DNA of 64,000 nt from Trinickia soli. GTDB taxonomy: Bacteria > Pseudomonadota > Gammaproteobacteria > Burkholderiales > Burkholderiaceae. Numbering within the stretch: the first letter of the stretch is position 1; every line of letters begins with the position of its first letter. Positions 42,880-52,934 of this stretch are shown here, piece by piece. Made by a program: the position numbers and the translations under genes. The DNA lies in contig NZ_PNYB01000006.1 in NCBI RefSeq assembly GCF_002879855.1, positions 1 to 64,000 on the forward strand, written 5' to 3'. The notes under the pieces were generated by a model. The model saw only the letters and a list, made by a program, of their open reading frames with translations. It had not been told where the DNA came from and made no database searches.

Positions 42880-43995
42880 TCAATTCCCCTCGTCGGGCTT
42901 CACGCCCAGCAACTCGCGGATATGCGAGAGCGAGCCGTCGTCCTTGACCACGGCCGCGAGCCATTGATGCAGCGGCATATCGGCCCACTCGGCGGCCTTA
43001 TCGGCGAGATACGCGGCCGGGCTGTGCGGCTCGGTCGCGCGCAAGAAACGCGCGACGGCGCGCAACTGCGCGACGGCATCGGCGCGGCTTTGAATCGGGC
43101 CGGTATGAGGTACGGCAGCACGCGCGTCGGCTTGGGCTTGCATCGAAGTCTCGAGGGAAGGAGCTGTCTTGAAGCTGGGTTCGGCCCGCTCGCCATGGGC
43201 GGCCGGAGGTTGAGGCGGCGCCGAGGGCTCCAGCGTTGCGCCGACATCGCGAGCAAATCGCTCGGCAAGCCCGAAGACGAACTCATAAGCGTCTTTCACC
43301 TGCCGGAAGCTGGGCGCCGCGGTGCCGGCCCGCGCGTCCAGTTCCCGCTCCAACGCGAGCATGGCGGTCTCGAACGCTTTCAGATCCGTCAGCAGCGTTC
43401 GATAGAACGCCGCCGGCGTCGCGCGCTTGGCTACCTCGATCTGCTCGATCGACGGTTTTCCGCGCGCGAGTTCGTCGGCACGATCGGGCTCGCGACGGAT
43501 CGCCTGTGCGACGTTCATCGCCACTTCCCAATCAAGCCCGGTGAAGGCGCCGGCCGACGCTTGCGTCAGTGGCGCCTCACGCAGCAACTGCGAGCTGCGA
43601 CCGACAAGCCAGCCGATATTGCCGAGCCGGTACTCGGTGTCGTCGCCTTCGGGCAGCGGGTGCACACTGTCCCAAAACTGCTCGCTGAGCGCCGCGATCA
43701 ACGCATACCCTTGCGATAGTCCCGCCACGCCCTGCTTGATCGCCAGCGCTTCGGTCAGCCACGCGGCCAAACGCAGGTCCTTCGTTTGCGTCGTGAGCAA
43801 CAGCGTGCAGCGCTCGATGACGAAGCCCCAATCGGCCTCTTTGATGTCGGTCACCCATTCGCCTTGATCGAGCGAAGGGTCGTCGAAGCGGCGGGCGTGC
43901 TGGATCGCGTCGAATTCGGTGGAAAACAGCAGGTCTTCTCCGCATGGCGATGCGCCTTCGAGCGGTGCGACGAGTGGTGCGAGGTCGATCGGCAT
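42880..43995 (-). CDS. tssA: TssA (ImpA), T6SS baseplate/sheath cap protein
   Basis: 371 residues from the ATG at 43995. The ImpA N-terminal domain is clear (LVAPLEGASPCGEDLLFSTE, DWGFVIERCTLLLTTQTKDL, EQFWDSVHPLPEGDDTEYRL). A Pro/Ala-rich linker (about 250-310) leads to a short C-terminal helical domain (AVARFLRATEPHSPAAYLAD). It lies one base after the tssH stop and is convergent with the OmpA-family gene. Confidence 0.94.
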   Translation of the reverse strand: MPIDLAPLVAPLEGASPCGEDLLFSTEFDAIQHARRFDDPSLDQGEWVTDIKEADWGFVIERCTLLLTTQTKDLRLAAWLTEALAIKQGVAGLSQGYALIAALSEQFWDSVHPLPEGDDTEYRLGNIGWLVGRSSQLLREAPLTQASAGAFTGLDWEVAMNVAQAIRREPDRADELARGKPSIEQIEVAKRATPAAFYRTLLTDLKAFETAMLALERELDARAGTAAPSFRQVKDAYEFVFGLAERFARDVGATLEPSAPPQPPAAHGERAEPSFKTAPSLETSMQAQADARAAVPHTGPIQSRADAVAQLRAVARFLRATEPHSPAAYLADKAAEWADMPLHQWLAAVVKDDGSLSHIRELLGVKPDEGN

Positions 43996-43996
43996 A

Positions 43997-46675
43997 TCAG
44001 CAAACCTTGTATTCGAAGTCGCCCGATTCGAGCGCACGCACGTCGATCCGTTCGATGCGTTCGCCCTGAGCGATGCGGCCGAGCACGTGCTGCGCGAGTT
44101 CGGGCAACAACGTGCCGTTCAGAATATGGTCGACGTTGCGTGCGCCCGAATCGACTTCGGTGCAACGCGCGTGTACTGCGTCGATGAGCGATTCGTCCCA
44201 CGAGAATGTGGCGCGATGATTCGCAGCGACGCGCTCGCGAATGCGCTCGAGCTTCAATTCGATGATCTGCGCCAGCACATCGTCAGAGATCGGGTAGTAC
44301 GGCACGACTTTGACGCGGCCGAGAAACGCGGGCTTGAAAGCCTTGTACAACTGCGGCCGCAACAACTCGGTGAGCGCTTGCGCGTCGGGTAGCGCATCGT
44401 CCTCCTGATTCAGACAGGCCTGCATGACGGCAGCCGAGCCAACGTTGGACGTGAGAATGATCAACGCATGGCGGAAGTCGATCTCGCGTCCTTCGGCATC
44501 GTCGAGTGTGCCTTTATCGAACACCTGGAAGAACATTTCGAGCACGTCGGGGTGGGCCTTTTCGATTTCATCGAGCAGCACGACCGAGTACGGATTGCGT
44601 CGAACGGCTTCGGTCAGCACGCCGCCCTCTCCGTAGCCGACGTAGCCCGGCGGCGAGCCCTTCAAGCCCGACACGCTGTGCGCTTCCTGATACTCGCTCA
44701 TGTTGATCGTGATGAGCTTGCGCTCGCCGCCGTACAGAATATCGGCAAGCGCAAGCGCCGTTTCCGTCTTGCCGACACCGGAGGGGCCCACGAACAGAAA
44801 CACGCCGCGCGGCTTGTGCGGATCTTCGAGATTCGCGCTCGCCGTGCGCACGCGCTGCGCGATCGCGTCGAGCGCGTGGTCTTGACCGATCACACGCGCG
44901 GCGAGCAACGCGTCGAGCGACAGGACAGTATCGATTTCGTCCTTGACCATGCGACCGAGCGGAATACCCGTCCAGCCCGCAACGATCTCTGCGACAACGT
45001 GGCCGTCGACCTGCAACGGCACCATCGGGCTCGACTGTTGCAAGGCGGCCAGCTCCGACGTCAACCTCGCAAGCGTCTCGCGTTGCGCGGATAGGTCGGC
45101 GCTGGTCGTCTGGGCATCATCCGTCGCCTGCGGCGATAGTTCGCGCCGCAACGCCTCGATCTGCTGCGCCAGTGCCCGCTCTTGCTCGTAGCGTGCCTCA
45201 TCGGCGGCAAGCGACGTCAGATCGGCCTCGCGCGTCGCACGCAACTGCGCGAGCCGCTCCTCGTGTGGCTGCGCCGCGGTGCTCGTCGCGCGCTCGCGTT
45301 CGAGCACGGCGATCTCGGCGTCGATACGCTCGATCCGTTTTCGGGTGTCGTCGATCGCGGCCGGCGTCGAACCCTGCGCGAGCGCCACCTTTGCACAGGC
45401 GGTGTCCAGCACGCCGATCGCCTTGTCAGGCAACTGCCGCCCCGTGATGTACCGGTGCGACAAGCGCACCGCCTCGGTGATCGCTTCGTCGAGAATACGG
45501 ACGTTGAAATGCGACTCCATCCGCGAGGCCAGGCCACGCACCATCGCACAGGCGAGCGTTTCGCCCGGTTCGTCGATTTTCACGACCTGAAAGCGCCGCG
45601 CGAGCGCGACATCCTTTTCGAAATACTTGCGATATTCACTCCACGTCGTCGCCGCGATGGTGCGCAGCTCGCCGCGGGCCAGCGCCGGCTTGAGCAGGTT
45701 CGCCGCATCGTTTTGGCCCGCCTGCCCGCCCGCGCCGATAATCGTGTGGGCTTCGTCGATGAAAAGAATGATCGGCACCGCGCTTTTCCTGACCTCGTCG
45801 ATGACGTTCTTCAGGCGATTCTCGAACTCGCCCTTCACGCTCGCCCCCGCCTGCAACAATCCCATATCGAGTACGTGCAGCGCGACGCCGACGAGCGGCG
45901 GCGGTACGTCGCCGGCCGCGATGCGCAGCGCCAGGCCTTCGACGACGGCCGTTTTGCCCACGCCCGCCTCGCCCGTCAGAATCGGATTGTTTTGGCGGCG
46001 GCGCATGAGGATGTCGATCGTCTGCCGGATCTCCGCTTCGCGCCCGATGACGGGATCGATGTGGCCCTCGCCCGCGCGCTGCGTGAGGTTCGTCGTGTAG
46101 GTGTCCAGCGCCGGCGTCTTGGACGGCGCCGCGGGCAGGGTAGGATCGATCGCGCCGCGCGCGGCTTCGCCGCTGGCTGCGGCGTTGGCGACCTGCTCCG
46201 CTTCGATCGACCCGCTTGTCGCTTCATCGAACCGATGCTTGAGTTGGTCGATCGGCACACGCGAGAAAATCGACGACATCCGCTCGGCGAACTGCGCGAG
46301 TTCCGGCGACGTGAGCAACGCGAGCAGCAGGTGCCCCGAGCGAATGCGAGCGACGTGCGAATCGAGCGAAGCGATGAGCCACGCCTGCTCGAACAGCGCG
46401 ATCAGGTGCTGCGAAAACACGGGCGTGCGCGTATTGCCCGTCTTCATGCGTTCGAGTTGGCGTTCGAGATCGGTGCGCAGCGCTTCGGCGCTGAGCCCAT
46501 TCGCACGCAGCACGACCGAGACATCGCTCGTCCGCTCCTCGATGAGCGCCAGCAGCAGATGCTCGAGGTCGACCTCGTAATGGCCGCGCGCCAGACACAC
46601 GCTTGCGGAGCGTGTCGCAGCGTTCAGGCACAGCGTATCGAGCTTGGCGATGAGAGTCTTCAGGGGAGTGCTCAT
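43997..46675 (-). CDS. tssH: TssH (ClpV), sheath-recycling AAA+ ATPase
   Basis: 892 residues. The ClpV-type N-domain (LIAKLDTLCLNAATRSASVC) binds the contracted sheath. Two AAA+ modules carry Walker A motifs GEAGVGKT (about 235-242) and GPSGVGKT, with Walker B LFIDEAH and LLDEIEKAH. The middle coiled coil has the ERERATSTAAQPHEERLAQL type of sequence. It disassembles contracted TssB/TssC sheaths in the cytosol. The gene follows tssG after 58 bp. Confidence 0.97.
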   Translation of the reverse strand: MSTPLKTLIAKLDTLCLNAATRSASVCLARGHYEVDLEHLLLALIEERTSDVSVVLRANGLSAEALRTDLERQLERMKTGNTRTPVFSQHLIALFEQAWLIASLDSHVARIRSGHLLLALLTSPELAQFAERMSSIFSRVPIDQLKHRFDEATSGSIEAEQVANAAASGEAARGAIDPTLPAAPSKTPALDTYTTNLTQRAGEGHIDPVIGREAEIRQTIDILMRRRQNNPILTGEAGVGKTAVVEGLALRIAAGDVPPPLVGVALHVLDMGLLQAGASVKGEFENRLKNVIDEVRKSAVPIILFIDEAHTIIGAGGQAGQNDAANLLKPALARGELRTIAATTWSEYRKYFEKDVALARRFQVVKIDEPGETLACAMVRGLASRMESHFNVRILDEAITEAVRLSHRYITGRQLPDKAIGVLDTACAKVALAQGSTPAAIDDTRKRIERIDAEIAVLERERATSTAAQPHEERLAQLRATREADLTSLAADEARYEQERALAQQIEALRRELSPQATDDAQTTSADLSAQRETLARLTSELAALQQSSPMVPLQVDGHVVAEIVAGWTGIPLGRMVKDEIDTVLSLDALLAARVIGQDHALDAIAQRVRTASANLEDPHKPRGVFLFVGPSGVGKTETALALADILYGGERKLITINMSEYQEAHSVSGLKGSPPGYVGYGEGGVLTEAVRRNPYSVVLLDEIEKAHPDVLEMFFQVFDKGTLDDAEGREIDFRHALIILTSNVGSAAVMQACLNQEDDALPDAQALTELLRPQLYKAFKPAFLGRVKVVPYYPISDDVLAQIIELKLERIRERVAANHRATFSWDESLIDAVHARCTEVDSGARNVDHILNGTLLPELAQHVLGRIAQGERIERIDVRALESGDFEYKVC

Positions 46676-46733
46676 AGTGAGTCGCTTCTCGTATGGAATG
46701 AGAGTTCGGGGCTGCTCGAAGGCAAATCCGGAT

Positions 46734-47837
46734 CTAGTGGATGACGTTCAACTCGTAGCGTGCGTCGTCGCGGTCGCGCTCGGCTTCGCGTGTGCAAAGA
46801 AACGCGTCGTAGCCGAGCCGCGCGCCGCCGCCAAGCTGGCTCGCGCCGACCTCTGCGCGGGCAAGAACGAGCGACACCTCGTATTCGATCGTGATGCCGG
46901 CGAGCAGCGTCAACATGCGTTCGAGCGCGATCGCGCGTGATTCGCCCGGCAGGAACGCTTCGTACTCGCGCTTGGTCAGCGGGCCGACGACGATACGGGC
47001 GCGCATGTCGCGCTGCCAGACCCGCTCGCCGGCGAGCGCCGTCGCACCGAGCGTCGCATTCACTTTGCCGAGCACCGTCGTCCGTTCGGGCGGGACGGCA
47101 TACCACCTGCCGGCATATTGTTCCGCGCGTATGGGCACACGAAAGTATTCGGCCAGCGCCTGTGCAAGATAGGCAGCCGACATCGGTCGATGCCGCGCCG
47201 GCAACGCGTAGCCCGCAATCGCTTCGTCGATCAACGCGCCGCGGCCCGCTTGCATGTGCGCACGCGTCGGCCCATCGGGCACGCCGGCCAGCGCCAGCAG
47301 CAACGGCAGATAGCGCTCGTCGCGATCGAGCTCGTAATGGAACGGCAGCCGATACTTCTTCCACGCCGCGTAAAAGAGTGCCGTCGCGCGATTCGAAAAA
47401 ACGTCGAAAAACTCGCGCGCCGCATGATCGCGCTGGATCTGAGCGCGTCCGATCAACTGCTCGGTGTAGTGCAGCGGTAACGTGCCCTGTCCACCGAGCA
47501 AGCCGAAAAAGGCGGGGGTCAATTCAACGCGGTCGATTTTGCGCTGCCCCAGCGCCGAGCGCCGGGCGTCAGGCTCGGCCAGCGGGGCCCCGTCGATGCC
47601 GAATGGCAGCGCGTGCTCGAGTTCGCTCGGCGGGAACGTGACGGCAAGGCTGTTGCGAAAGACGACACCGTTCGCGCCGCGCTCACTGGACCGGCGTCCA
47701 TCGTCGCTGGCCTTCGCGGCCTCGCGCGAGAACCAGGTATCCAGCATCCTTACCGCTTGAAAGAATTGGAACCGGTACGGCTCGTCGAGCAGGCGCTCGA
47801 CTACGCCAGCGTCGATTCCGCGCTGCGCGGCTTGCAT
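46734..47837 (-). CDS. tssG: TssG (ImpH), T6SS baseplate protein
   Basis: 367 residues with the TssG/ImpH pattern: LDEPYRFQFFQAVRML near the N-terminus, VTFPPSELEHA, then AFFGLLGGQGTLPLHYTEQL and REFFDVFSNRATALFYAAWK. With TssF, TssE and TssK it forms the baseplate wedge. The start lies 37 bp inside tssF, so the two are co-translated, matching their 1:2 complex. Confidence 0.95.
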   Translation of the reverse strand: MQAAQRGIDAGVVERLLDEPYRFQFFQAVRMLDTWFSREAAKASDDGRRSSERGANGVVFRNSLAVTFPPSELEHALPFGIDGAPLAEPDARRSALGQRKIDRVELTPAFFGLLGGQGTLPLHYTEQLIGRAQIQRDHAAREFFDVFSNRATALFYAAWKKYRLPFHYELDRDERYLPLLLALAGVPDGPTRAHMQAGRGALIDEAIAGYALPARHRPMSAAYLAQALAEYFRVPIRAEQYAGRWYAVPPERTTVLGKVNATLGATALAGERVWQRDMRARIVVGPLTKREYEAFLPGESRAIALERMLTLLAGITIEYEVSLVLARAEVGASQLGGGARLGYDAFLCTREAERDRDDARYELNVIH

Positions 47838-49639
47838 CGCAAGATCTCCTCGCCTGTGCGGCCGGCCACGGCCACGAGTTGCACAAAACTGTTCAAGCGA
47901 ACGAACAGGCCGAAGAACGTATCAAGCACGCGCACGAACGTGGCGAGGCTGGTGCCCACATAGTGCGACTCGTCGAAGGTCAGCCGGATCTCGACGCCGC
48001 GCACGAAGGTCGCGAACGGGCGCCCGGCCAGCCAATGCACCGCCGGCCGTTGCTCGATGCCGACGATGCCTGCGATGTGTCGGGCGGACACGGGCGTGCG
48101 GCGAATGTCATAAAGCGCGAGCAGTTCCTTGAGCGCGGCGAGGCCGCCCGCGGCCAGCGAAACGTGGTTGAGCGACAGATGCGACACGAGCCGCCATCGC
48201 AGCGGCGCGCCGCGCTCCACGCGCACGCTCGCGCTCGGCCGCGACAGCAGCTGGATCGTGCCGGTGCGCAGGTCGGGCTGCGCAAATAGATCTCCGCCTT
48301 CAAGACCGACGGCCATCCTCGCGGGCAGGTCGCGATTCGTGCAGGTCAGCGCGAGACTCAGCGTATCGGTGCAGGCGTCGAGCGGATCGAAATCGGCATC
48401 GACGATCGAAATTTCCGTCTCGTAGCCAGGGCTGTGCTGCGCGACCCATTCGTTGCGGCGTGCAAACCAGTAACGCCCCACGCGCGCTGCCTCGTCGTGA
48501 TGAAGCGAGTAGAACGGCCGAAACTCTGTGATCGTTTGCCCGTTCTGCCGTGTTTCGACCCGGCAGACATGATCGATCGAATAGACTTCGTAAGCGCGGG
48601 CGTGTCGCGCGTCGGCAACGACCGGATACGAGACCGCCTCGTGACTGACGTGGATCGGCTCGCCGCGCTGCGCGAACAGATTGACGACCGGCGTGCAGAA
48701 CAACCTGACATGATTGACGCTCAGCGATTCCACGAGCCGCTCGATCGTCGGTTCGTCACGCAGTTCGCCGAGCGCGACATGCAGTGTCAGGCGGCGGCAC
48801 CGCCCTGCGACGCGGACCATCTCGCCGAAGTCGAAGTCGACGAAGTTGAATTTCTCGGGAAACGCGAAGTACTCGCTGAGCACTCGATAAGCGGGGTGCG
48901 ACCTGGCCGGATAATCGATCAGCGCGTCCGCCTCGTCAAAGCCTGCCAACTCGATCGGTACCGCCGCGAGCGGGCGCCAAAGGCGGCTCTCGTCGGTTTG
49001 GATATAGGCGCCGATCGACTTCATGAAAAGCGAGTCGGCCAGCGCCGCGATGAACGACTGCTCGCCGTGCAGATAGGCCCGCAGCTTGGCCAGATTGAGT
49101 GCTGATAGCATCAGCTCGCGCGACGTCGTCTCAAAGGTAAACGACAGCAGCGCGGAAGCGTCGCCGGGCAGCGTAATGGCCGAGGCGGAAACATCGGCAA
49201 GCGGTGTGTACTGCGCGTGCGCGAGGCGCACGGGCGCCAGCGTCACCTCGTATGCGGTGCGAAATTGGCATCGCACTGCGCGGATCTCGCGGCCCGCGAG
49301 CGCAGTACCACGCGGGATCGTGGCCGGCTCGAGCGGCCGGCCGTCGCGCGGCAAGCCGAATTGCGCAATGGAGCACGACGGGAACGGCCGCAGATAGTGC
49401 GGATAGAGCACCTCGAGCAGCGCTTCGGTAAATTCGGGCAGATCGTCGTCGAGCTTCTTGTTGATGCGCGCGGTCAGCAGCGCGAACGACTCGATCATGC
49501 GCTCGACATGCGGGTCGTCGCCCTGCTCGCCGAGCGGTGCAAGACGGGCGGCGATTTTTGGGTATCGCTCGGCGAAATCGCGCGAGTAGCGGCGTAAAAA
49601 CGCCAATTCGCGCTCGTAATAAGGCAGCAACGCTTCCAT
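47801..49639 (-). CDS. tssF: TssF (ImpG), T6SS baseplate protein
   Basis: 612 residues, the normal length, opening LLPYYERELAFLRRYSRDFA and ERYPKIAARL, then RMIESFALLTARINKKLDDD and LLEVLYPHYLRPFPSCSIAQ. These are diagnostic for TssF. The C-terminal region contains RGVEIRLTFDESHYVGTSLA, also conserved. It starts 33 bp after tssE. Confidence 0.97.
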   Translation of the reverse strand: MEALLPYYERELAFLRRYSRDFAERYPKIAARLAPLGEQGDDPHVERMIESFALLTARINKKLDDDLPEFTEALLEVLYPHYLRPFPSCSIAQFGLPRDGRPLEPATIPRGTALAGREIRAVRCQFRTAYEVTLAPVRLAHAQYTPLADVSASAITLPGDASALLSFTFETTSRELMLSALNLAKLRAYLHGEQSFIAALADSLFMKSIGAYIQTDESRLWRPLAAVPIELAGFDEADALIDYPARSHPAYRVLSEYFAFPEKFNFVDFDFGEMVRVAGRCRRLTLHVALGELRDEPTIERLVESLSVNHVRLFCTPVVNLFAQRGEPIHVSHEAVSYPVVADARHARAYEVYSIDHVCRVETRQNGQTITEFRPFYSLHHDEAARVGRYWFARRNEWVAQHSPGYETEISIVDADFDPLDACTDTLSLALTCTNRDLPARMAVGLEGGDLFAQPDLRTGTIQLLSRPSASVRVERGAPLRWRLVSHLSLNHVSLAAGGLAALKELLALYDIRRTPVSARHIAGIVGIEQRPAVHWLAGRPFATFVRGVEIRLTFDESHYVGTSLATFVRVLDTFFGLFVRLNSFVQLVAVAGRTGEEILRCKPRSAESTLA

Positions 49640-49672
49640 CGATATCCCCGAGCGCGCCCGCTCTTATGTCGA

Positions 49673-50191
49673 CTAGCCGAGTCCGGATTCGCGCCCGCGC
49701 GAGCGCGTCGCATCTACCGCGCGCCGCGATCGCGTGACCGAATATTGCAGCGTGGACGCTTGCAGCATGGCGTCGAAGCTGACCGGCTCTTCGGCCGGGT
49801 GGACGACGAGCTTCGCGCGAATGACAAAATACAGGACGTTCGTCGACTGCTCGTTGATTTCCAGCGAGACGCGGACGTCGCGCAGGCGTGGCTCATGGCG
49901 CGCGATGGCCTGCGCAATGGAATCGCAGATGAACGTGCGATCGACGTGGCTCGCCAGGCTCAAGCCTGAAAAATCGTTCAAACCGAATGTCAGCACGGAG
50001 CGCTGACATTCGGGCAGCTTCGCCAATTCGTGTTCGGTCAGCACGATCCGCGTGTTGAGCAACGCCTCGACATCGCGCGCAACGCGGCCCTTGAGCTCGT
50101 CCATCGACCACTGGCGCATGGCGGCAGGCGCAGGCGAGCGGGGGTCGTCGTCGAAGAGCTTGTCGAGCAAGCTCGGTTCGAAGCGCTTCAT
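49673..50191 (-). CDS. tssE: TssE, gp25-like T6SS baseplate protein
   Basis: 172 residues of the gp25/lysozyme-like family. The conserved core reads VARDVEALLNTRIVL, then VLTFGLNDFSGLSL and an EPRLRDVRVSLE block. A short basic tail (RSRGRESGLG) follows. It sits between hcp, with a strong hairpin in the 90-bp gap, and tssF. Confidence 0.95.
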   Translation of the reverse strand: MKRFEPSLLDKLFDDDPRSPAPAAMRQWSMDELKGRVARDVEALLNTRIVLTEHELAKLPECQRSVLTFGLNDFSGLSLASHVDRTFICDSIAQAIARHEPRLRDVRVSLEINEQSTNVLYFVIRAKLVVHPAEEPVSFDAMLQASTLQYSVTRSRRAVDATRSRGRESGLG

Positions 50192-50234
50192 CGTGAAACG
50201 TATACCGGCAAATGGTGCGGAACGGAGAACGAAC

Positions 50235-50268
50235 GCGCCGCCCGCTTCATGACCGAAGCGAGCGGCGC
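50235..50268 (-). terminator. Strong hairpin just after hcp (attenuator)
   Basis: GCGCCGC-C-CGCTTC and GAAGCG-A-GCGGCGC form a 14-position stem with one mismatch and a 6-nt loop, beginning 13 bp past the hcp stop. On the transcribed strand a mildly T-rich GTTCGTTCTCC follows. It probably ends or protects a large share of hcp transcripts before tssE. Confidence 0.65.
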
Positions 50269-50281
50269 ATAGGCGAAAAGG

Positions 50282-50785
50282 TCAGACGGCGTAGGTCTTG
50301 TCGTTCTTCGTCAGGCTCCAGGCGCCTTGTGCATTGCCGCCGGCACCGCCGCCGACTTGCTGCTGCGTATACTTCCATTGCACAGCGGCATACTTCAGCG
50401 AAAACTGCTCCGTGGGCAGCCCTTCGCCGACGACGCTCGGATTGACCGACGAGATGATGACGTACTTCATCTTGATCTCGAGGTACTTGACGCGGTTGCC
50501 CTCACCGTCCGATCGCATGAAATCGACCGTCACTTCATCGAACGTCGTGCCGCCCGACGCGTGCTGGTAAAGCAGCGGGCTGACGACGTCGAGATCCTTC
50601 GAGAAAGCCATGTCGGCGTGCTCGCAGCGCTCGGTCGTTGCACCGCCGGCCGTGCCGGACATAGCCGAGCGCGGCTGCGTGATCGTGTGATTCCAGGAAT
50701 TGATCTCGATCCAATCCTTGTGATCCTTATCGGCGGACTCGCCCTTGATGGCGGGGTTGCCAAACTTCAAATAGATGTCTTTCAT
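50282..50785 (-). CDS. hcp: Hcp (TssD), T6SS tube protein
   Basis: 167 residues of the Hcp1 family: MKDIYLKFGNPAIKGESADK, DWIEINSWNHTITQPRSAMS, MAFSKDLDVVSPLLYQHAS and EIKMKYVIISSVNPS. Hexameric rings stack into the expelled inner tube and can carry effectors. It is flanked by a 75-bp gap from tssC and a hairpin before tssE, a layout suited to much higher expression than its neighbours. Confidence 0.97.
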   Translation of the reverse strand: MKDIYLKFGNPAIKGESADKDHKDWIEINSWNHTITQPRSAMSGTAGGATTERCEHADMAFSKDLDVVSPLLYQHASGGTTFDEVTVDFMRSDGEGNRVKYLEIKMKYVIISSVNPSVVGEGLPTEQFSLKYAAVQWKYTQQQVGGGAGGNAQGAWSLTKNDKTYAV

Positions 50786-50860
50786 GACTTCACGACTCCC
50801 AGGTAGCGGTTATAAGCGGCGCGGAGCTGACGCCCGTGCCGCGCTCGGAATGACAGCTTG

Positions 50861-52348
50861 TTATGCGCCGGCGGCTTTCGGTAAATCGGCAACCAGACGC
50901 AGAGAGATCGACAGCTCGTCGAGCTGGAAATGCGGACGCAGGAACGCGACCGACCGGTACGAGCCGGGCTTGCCGGGGATCTCGGATACCTGAATCGATG
51001 CTTCGCGCAGCGGGAACTGCGCCTTCTGCTCCTGCGTAGCGTTATCGTCGAGCAGCACGTACTGCATCACCCAACGGTTCAGGAACTGCTCGACGTTTTG
51101 CGCCGAAGCAAAGCTGCCGATCTTGTCGCGCATCATCGCTTTCAGATAATGGGCGATGCGCGATACGGAGAAGATGTACTGCAGCTGCGCCGACAACACG
51201 GCATTGGCATTCGCGCTGTCGGTGTTGTACTTCTTCGGCCGTTGCACCGACTGCGCCGCGAAGAACGCCGCGTAGTCGGAATTTTTACAATGCACGAGCG
51301 GGATGAAGCCCAGATCGCTGAGTTCCTTTTCGCGCCGATCGGTAATCGCGATCTCGGTCGGACACTTGAGGGCGATCTCGCCGTCATCGGTCTTGAACGT
51401 GTGCGTCGGCAGATCTTCGACGAGCCCGCCGCCCTCCACGCCGCGAATCGCCGCGCACCAACCAAAATCGTCGAATGCCGCCGTCAGCCGGGCAGCGAAC
51501 GCCCACGCAGCGTTGCACCACAGATACTTGCTGTGATCGGAGCCGTCGACGTTTTCGACGAAGTTGAACGTCTCGGCGACGAGACCGTCCTTCGGATTGA
51601 ACGGCAGGCGGCCCAGATAGCGGGGCAGCGTCAAGCCGACGTAGCGCGAATCCTCCGATTCGCGGAACGACTTCCATTTGGCGTATTCGACCGTGTCGAA
51701 CACTTTCGCGAGATCGCGAGGTTTGCCCAGATCGGCGAACGATTCGAGACCGAGCAACTCGGGCGAGGTCGATGCAATGAACGGCGCGTGCGCCGCCGCG
51801 GCCACATGCGACATCTGCTCGATGAAATACATGTCCTCAGGCTGGCGCGTCAGCTCGAAATCGCCGATCAAAGCGCCGAACGGCGCACCGCCGAACGTGC
51901 CGAATTCTTCTTCGTAGACTTTTTTGAACAGCGCGCTTTGGTCGAACTCCGAGGCAGACTTGAAGTCGCGGACCAGCTCGCGCTTGCCCGCATTGAGCAC
52001 GCGGATCTTGATAGACGAACCGGTGTTGCTCTCCTTGACCAGGTAGTTCAGACCGCTCCAGGTGCTTTCCATGCGCTGAAATTCGGGCGCATGCATGACT
52101 TCGCTCAGTTGTGCCGACAAAAGCCGGTCGAGCTCTGCAATGCGCGCGTCGATCGTCGCGGACAGGTTGTCGGAGACGACGACCGTGCCGTCCATGACCT
52201 GATGGACGAGTTCACCGATCAAATCCTTCGCACGCGCATGCTCGGAATCCGATTTGGCGACTTTGCTCTTTTCGACGATTTCATCGAGCAGCGTCGGGGC
52301 TGCCGCTTGCGCGGCGCCGACGGGGGCCGTGGCCGTTTGCTGGTTCAT
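50861..52348 (-). CDS. tssC: TssC, T6SS sheath large subunit
   Basis: 495 residues from the ATG at 52348; a GTG two codons upstream is possible but less well spaced from the GGGG ribosome site. Diagnostic blocks include EFQRMESTWSGLNYLVKES, GAPFGALIGDFELTRQPED and LGRLPFNPKDGLV. With TssB it builds the contractile sheath. It is 18 bp after tssB. Confidence 0.97.
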   Translation of the reverse strand: MNQQTATAPVGAAQAAAPTLLDEIVEKSKVAKSDSEHARAKDLIGELVHQVMDGTVVVSDNLSATIDARIAELDRLLSAQLSEVMHAPEFQRMESTWSGLNYLVKESNTGSSIKIRVLNAGKRELVRDFKSASEFDQSALFKKVYEEEFGTFGGAPFGALIGDFELTRQPEDMYFIEQMSHVAAAAHAPFIASTSPELLGLESFADLGKPRDLAKVFDTVEYAKWKSFRESEDSRYVGLTLPRYLGRLPFNPKDGLVAETFNFVENVDGSDHSKYLWCNAAWAFAARLTAAFDDFGWCAAIRGVEGGGLVEDLPTHTFKTDDGEIALKCPTEIAITDRREKELSDLGFIPLVHCKNSDYAAFFAAQSVQRPKKYNTDSANANAVLSAQLQYIFSVSRIAHYLKAMMRDKIGSFASAQNVEQFLNRWVMQYVLLDDNATQEQKAQFPLREASIQVSEIPGKPGSYRSVAFLRPHFQLDELSISLRLVADLPKAAGA

Positions 52349-52366
52349 CCTCACACCCCGCTTACG

Positions 52367-52897
52367 TTAGTCGCCTTGCTTGTCTTCGCCATCGCCGCGC
52401 GCGCCCGTCTCGCCCGCAAGCGCCTGCAGCTGCTGCGTGTTGGCGAGCACTTCGCTGAGCAGGCTCTCGAGCTTGTCGTTGCCGGCCAGCTTGTTGCGCA
52501 GATCGGCAAGCTTCGAACGCGCTTCGAGCAAACGCCGGAGCGGTTCGATCTGCTGCACGACGGCGTCGGGCCCGAAATCGTCCATCGAACGGAAGCGCAG
52601 ATCGACGCCGAAAGAGCCGCCCGCGTCGGTCAGCTCGTTCTTCACCTGGAAAGCCGCGCGCGGCTCGACGCCTTTCATCACGTCGTCGAAATTGTCGCGG
52701 TCGACGCTGACGAACTTGCGATCACGCAGCTTCGGCTGCTCGATCTCGGACTGCCCGGCCAGATCGGCGATGACACCGACCACGAACGGCAACTCTTTGA
52801 CTTCGATCGCATCGCCGCGCTCGACCTCGTAGGTCAGCTGAACGCGCGGCGGCCTCACCTTTTGCAGGCGCTTCTGAATGCTTTCTTTCTTCGCCAT
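52367..52897 (-). CDS. tssB: TssB, T6SS sheath small subunit
   Basis: 176 residues: KKESIQKRLQKVRPPRVQLT, ELPFVVGVIADLAGQSEIEQ, RKFVSVDRDNFDDVMKGVEP and a C-terminal helical region (RKLAGNDKLES type). This is the ImpB/VipA family. It pairs with TssC and directly precedes it. Confidence 0.97.
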   Translation of the reverse strand: MAKKESIQKRLQKVRPPRVQLTYEVERGDAIEVKELPFVVGVIADLAGQSEIEQPKLRDRKFVSVDRDNFDDVMKGVEPRAAFQVKNELTDAGGSFGVDLRFRSMDDFGPDAVVQQIEPLRRLLEARSKLADLRNKLAGNDKLESLLSEVLANTQQLQALAGETGARGDGEDKQGD

Positions 52898-52934
52898 CGA
52901 TGGCTCCCCAAGGAAACTGAATCAAATGAGCCGA

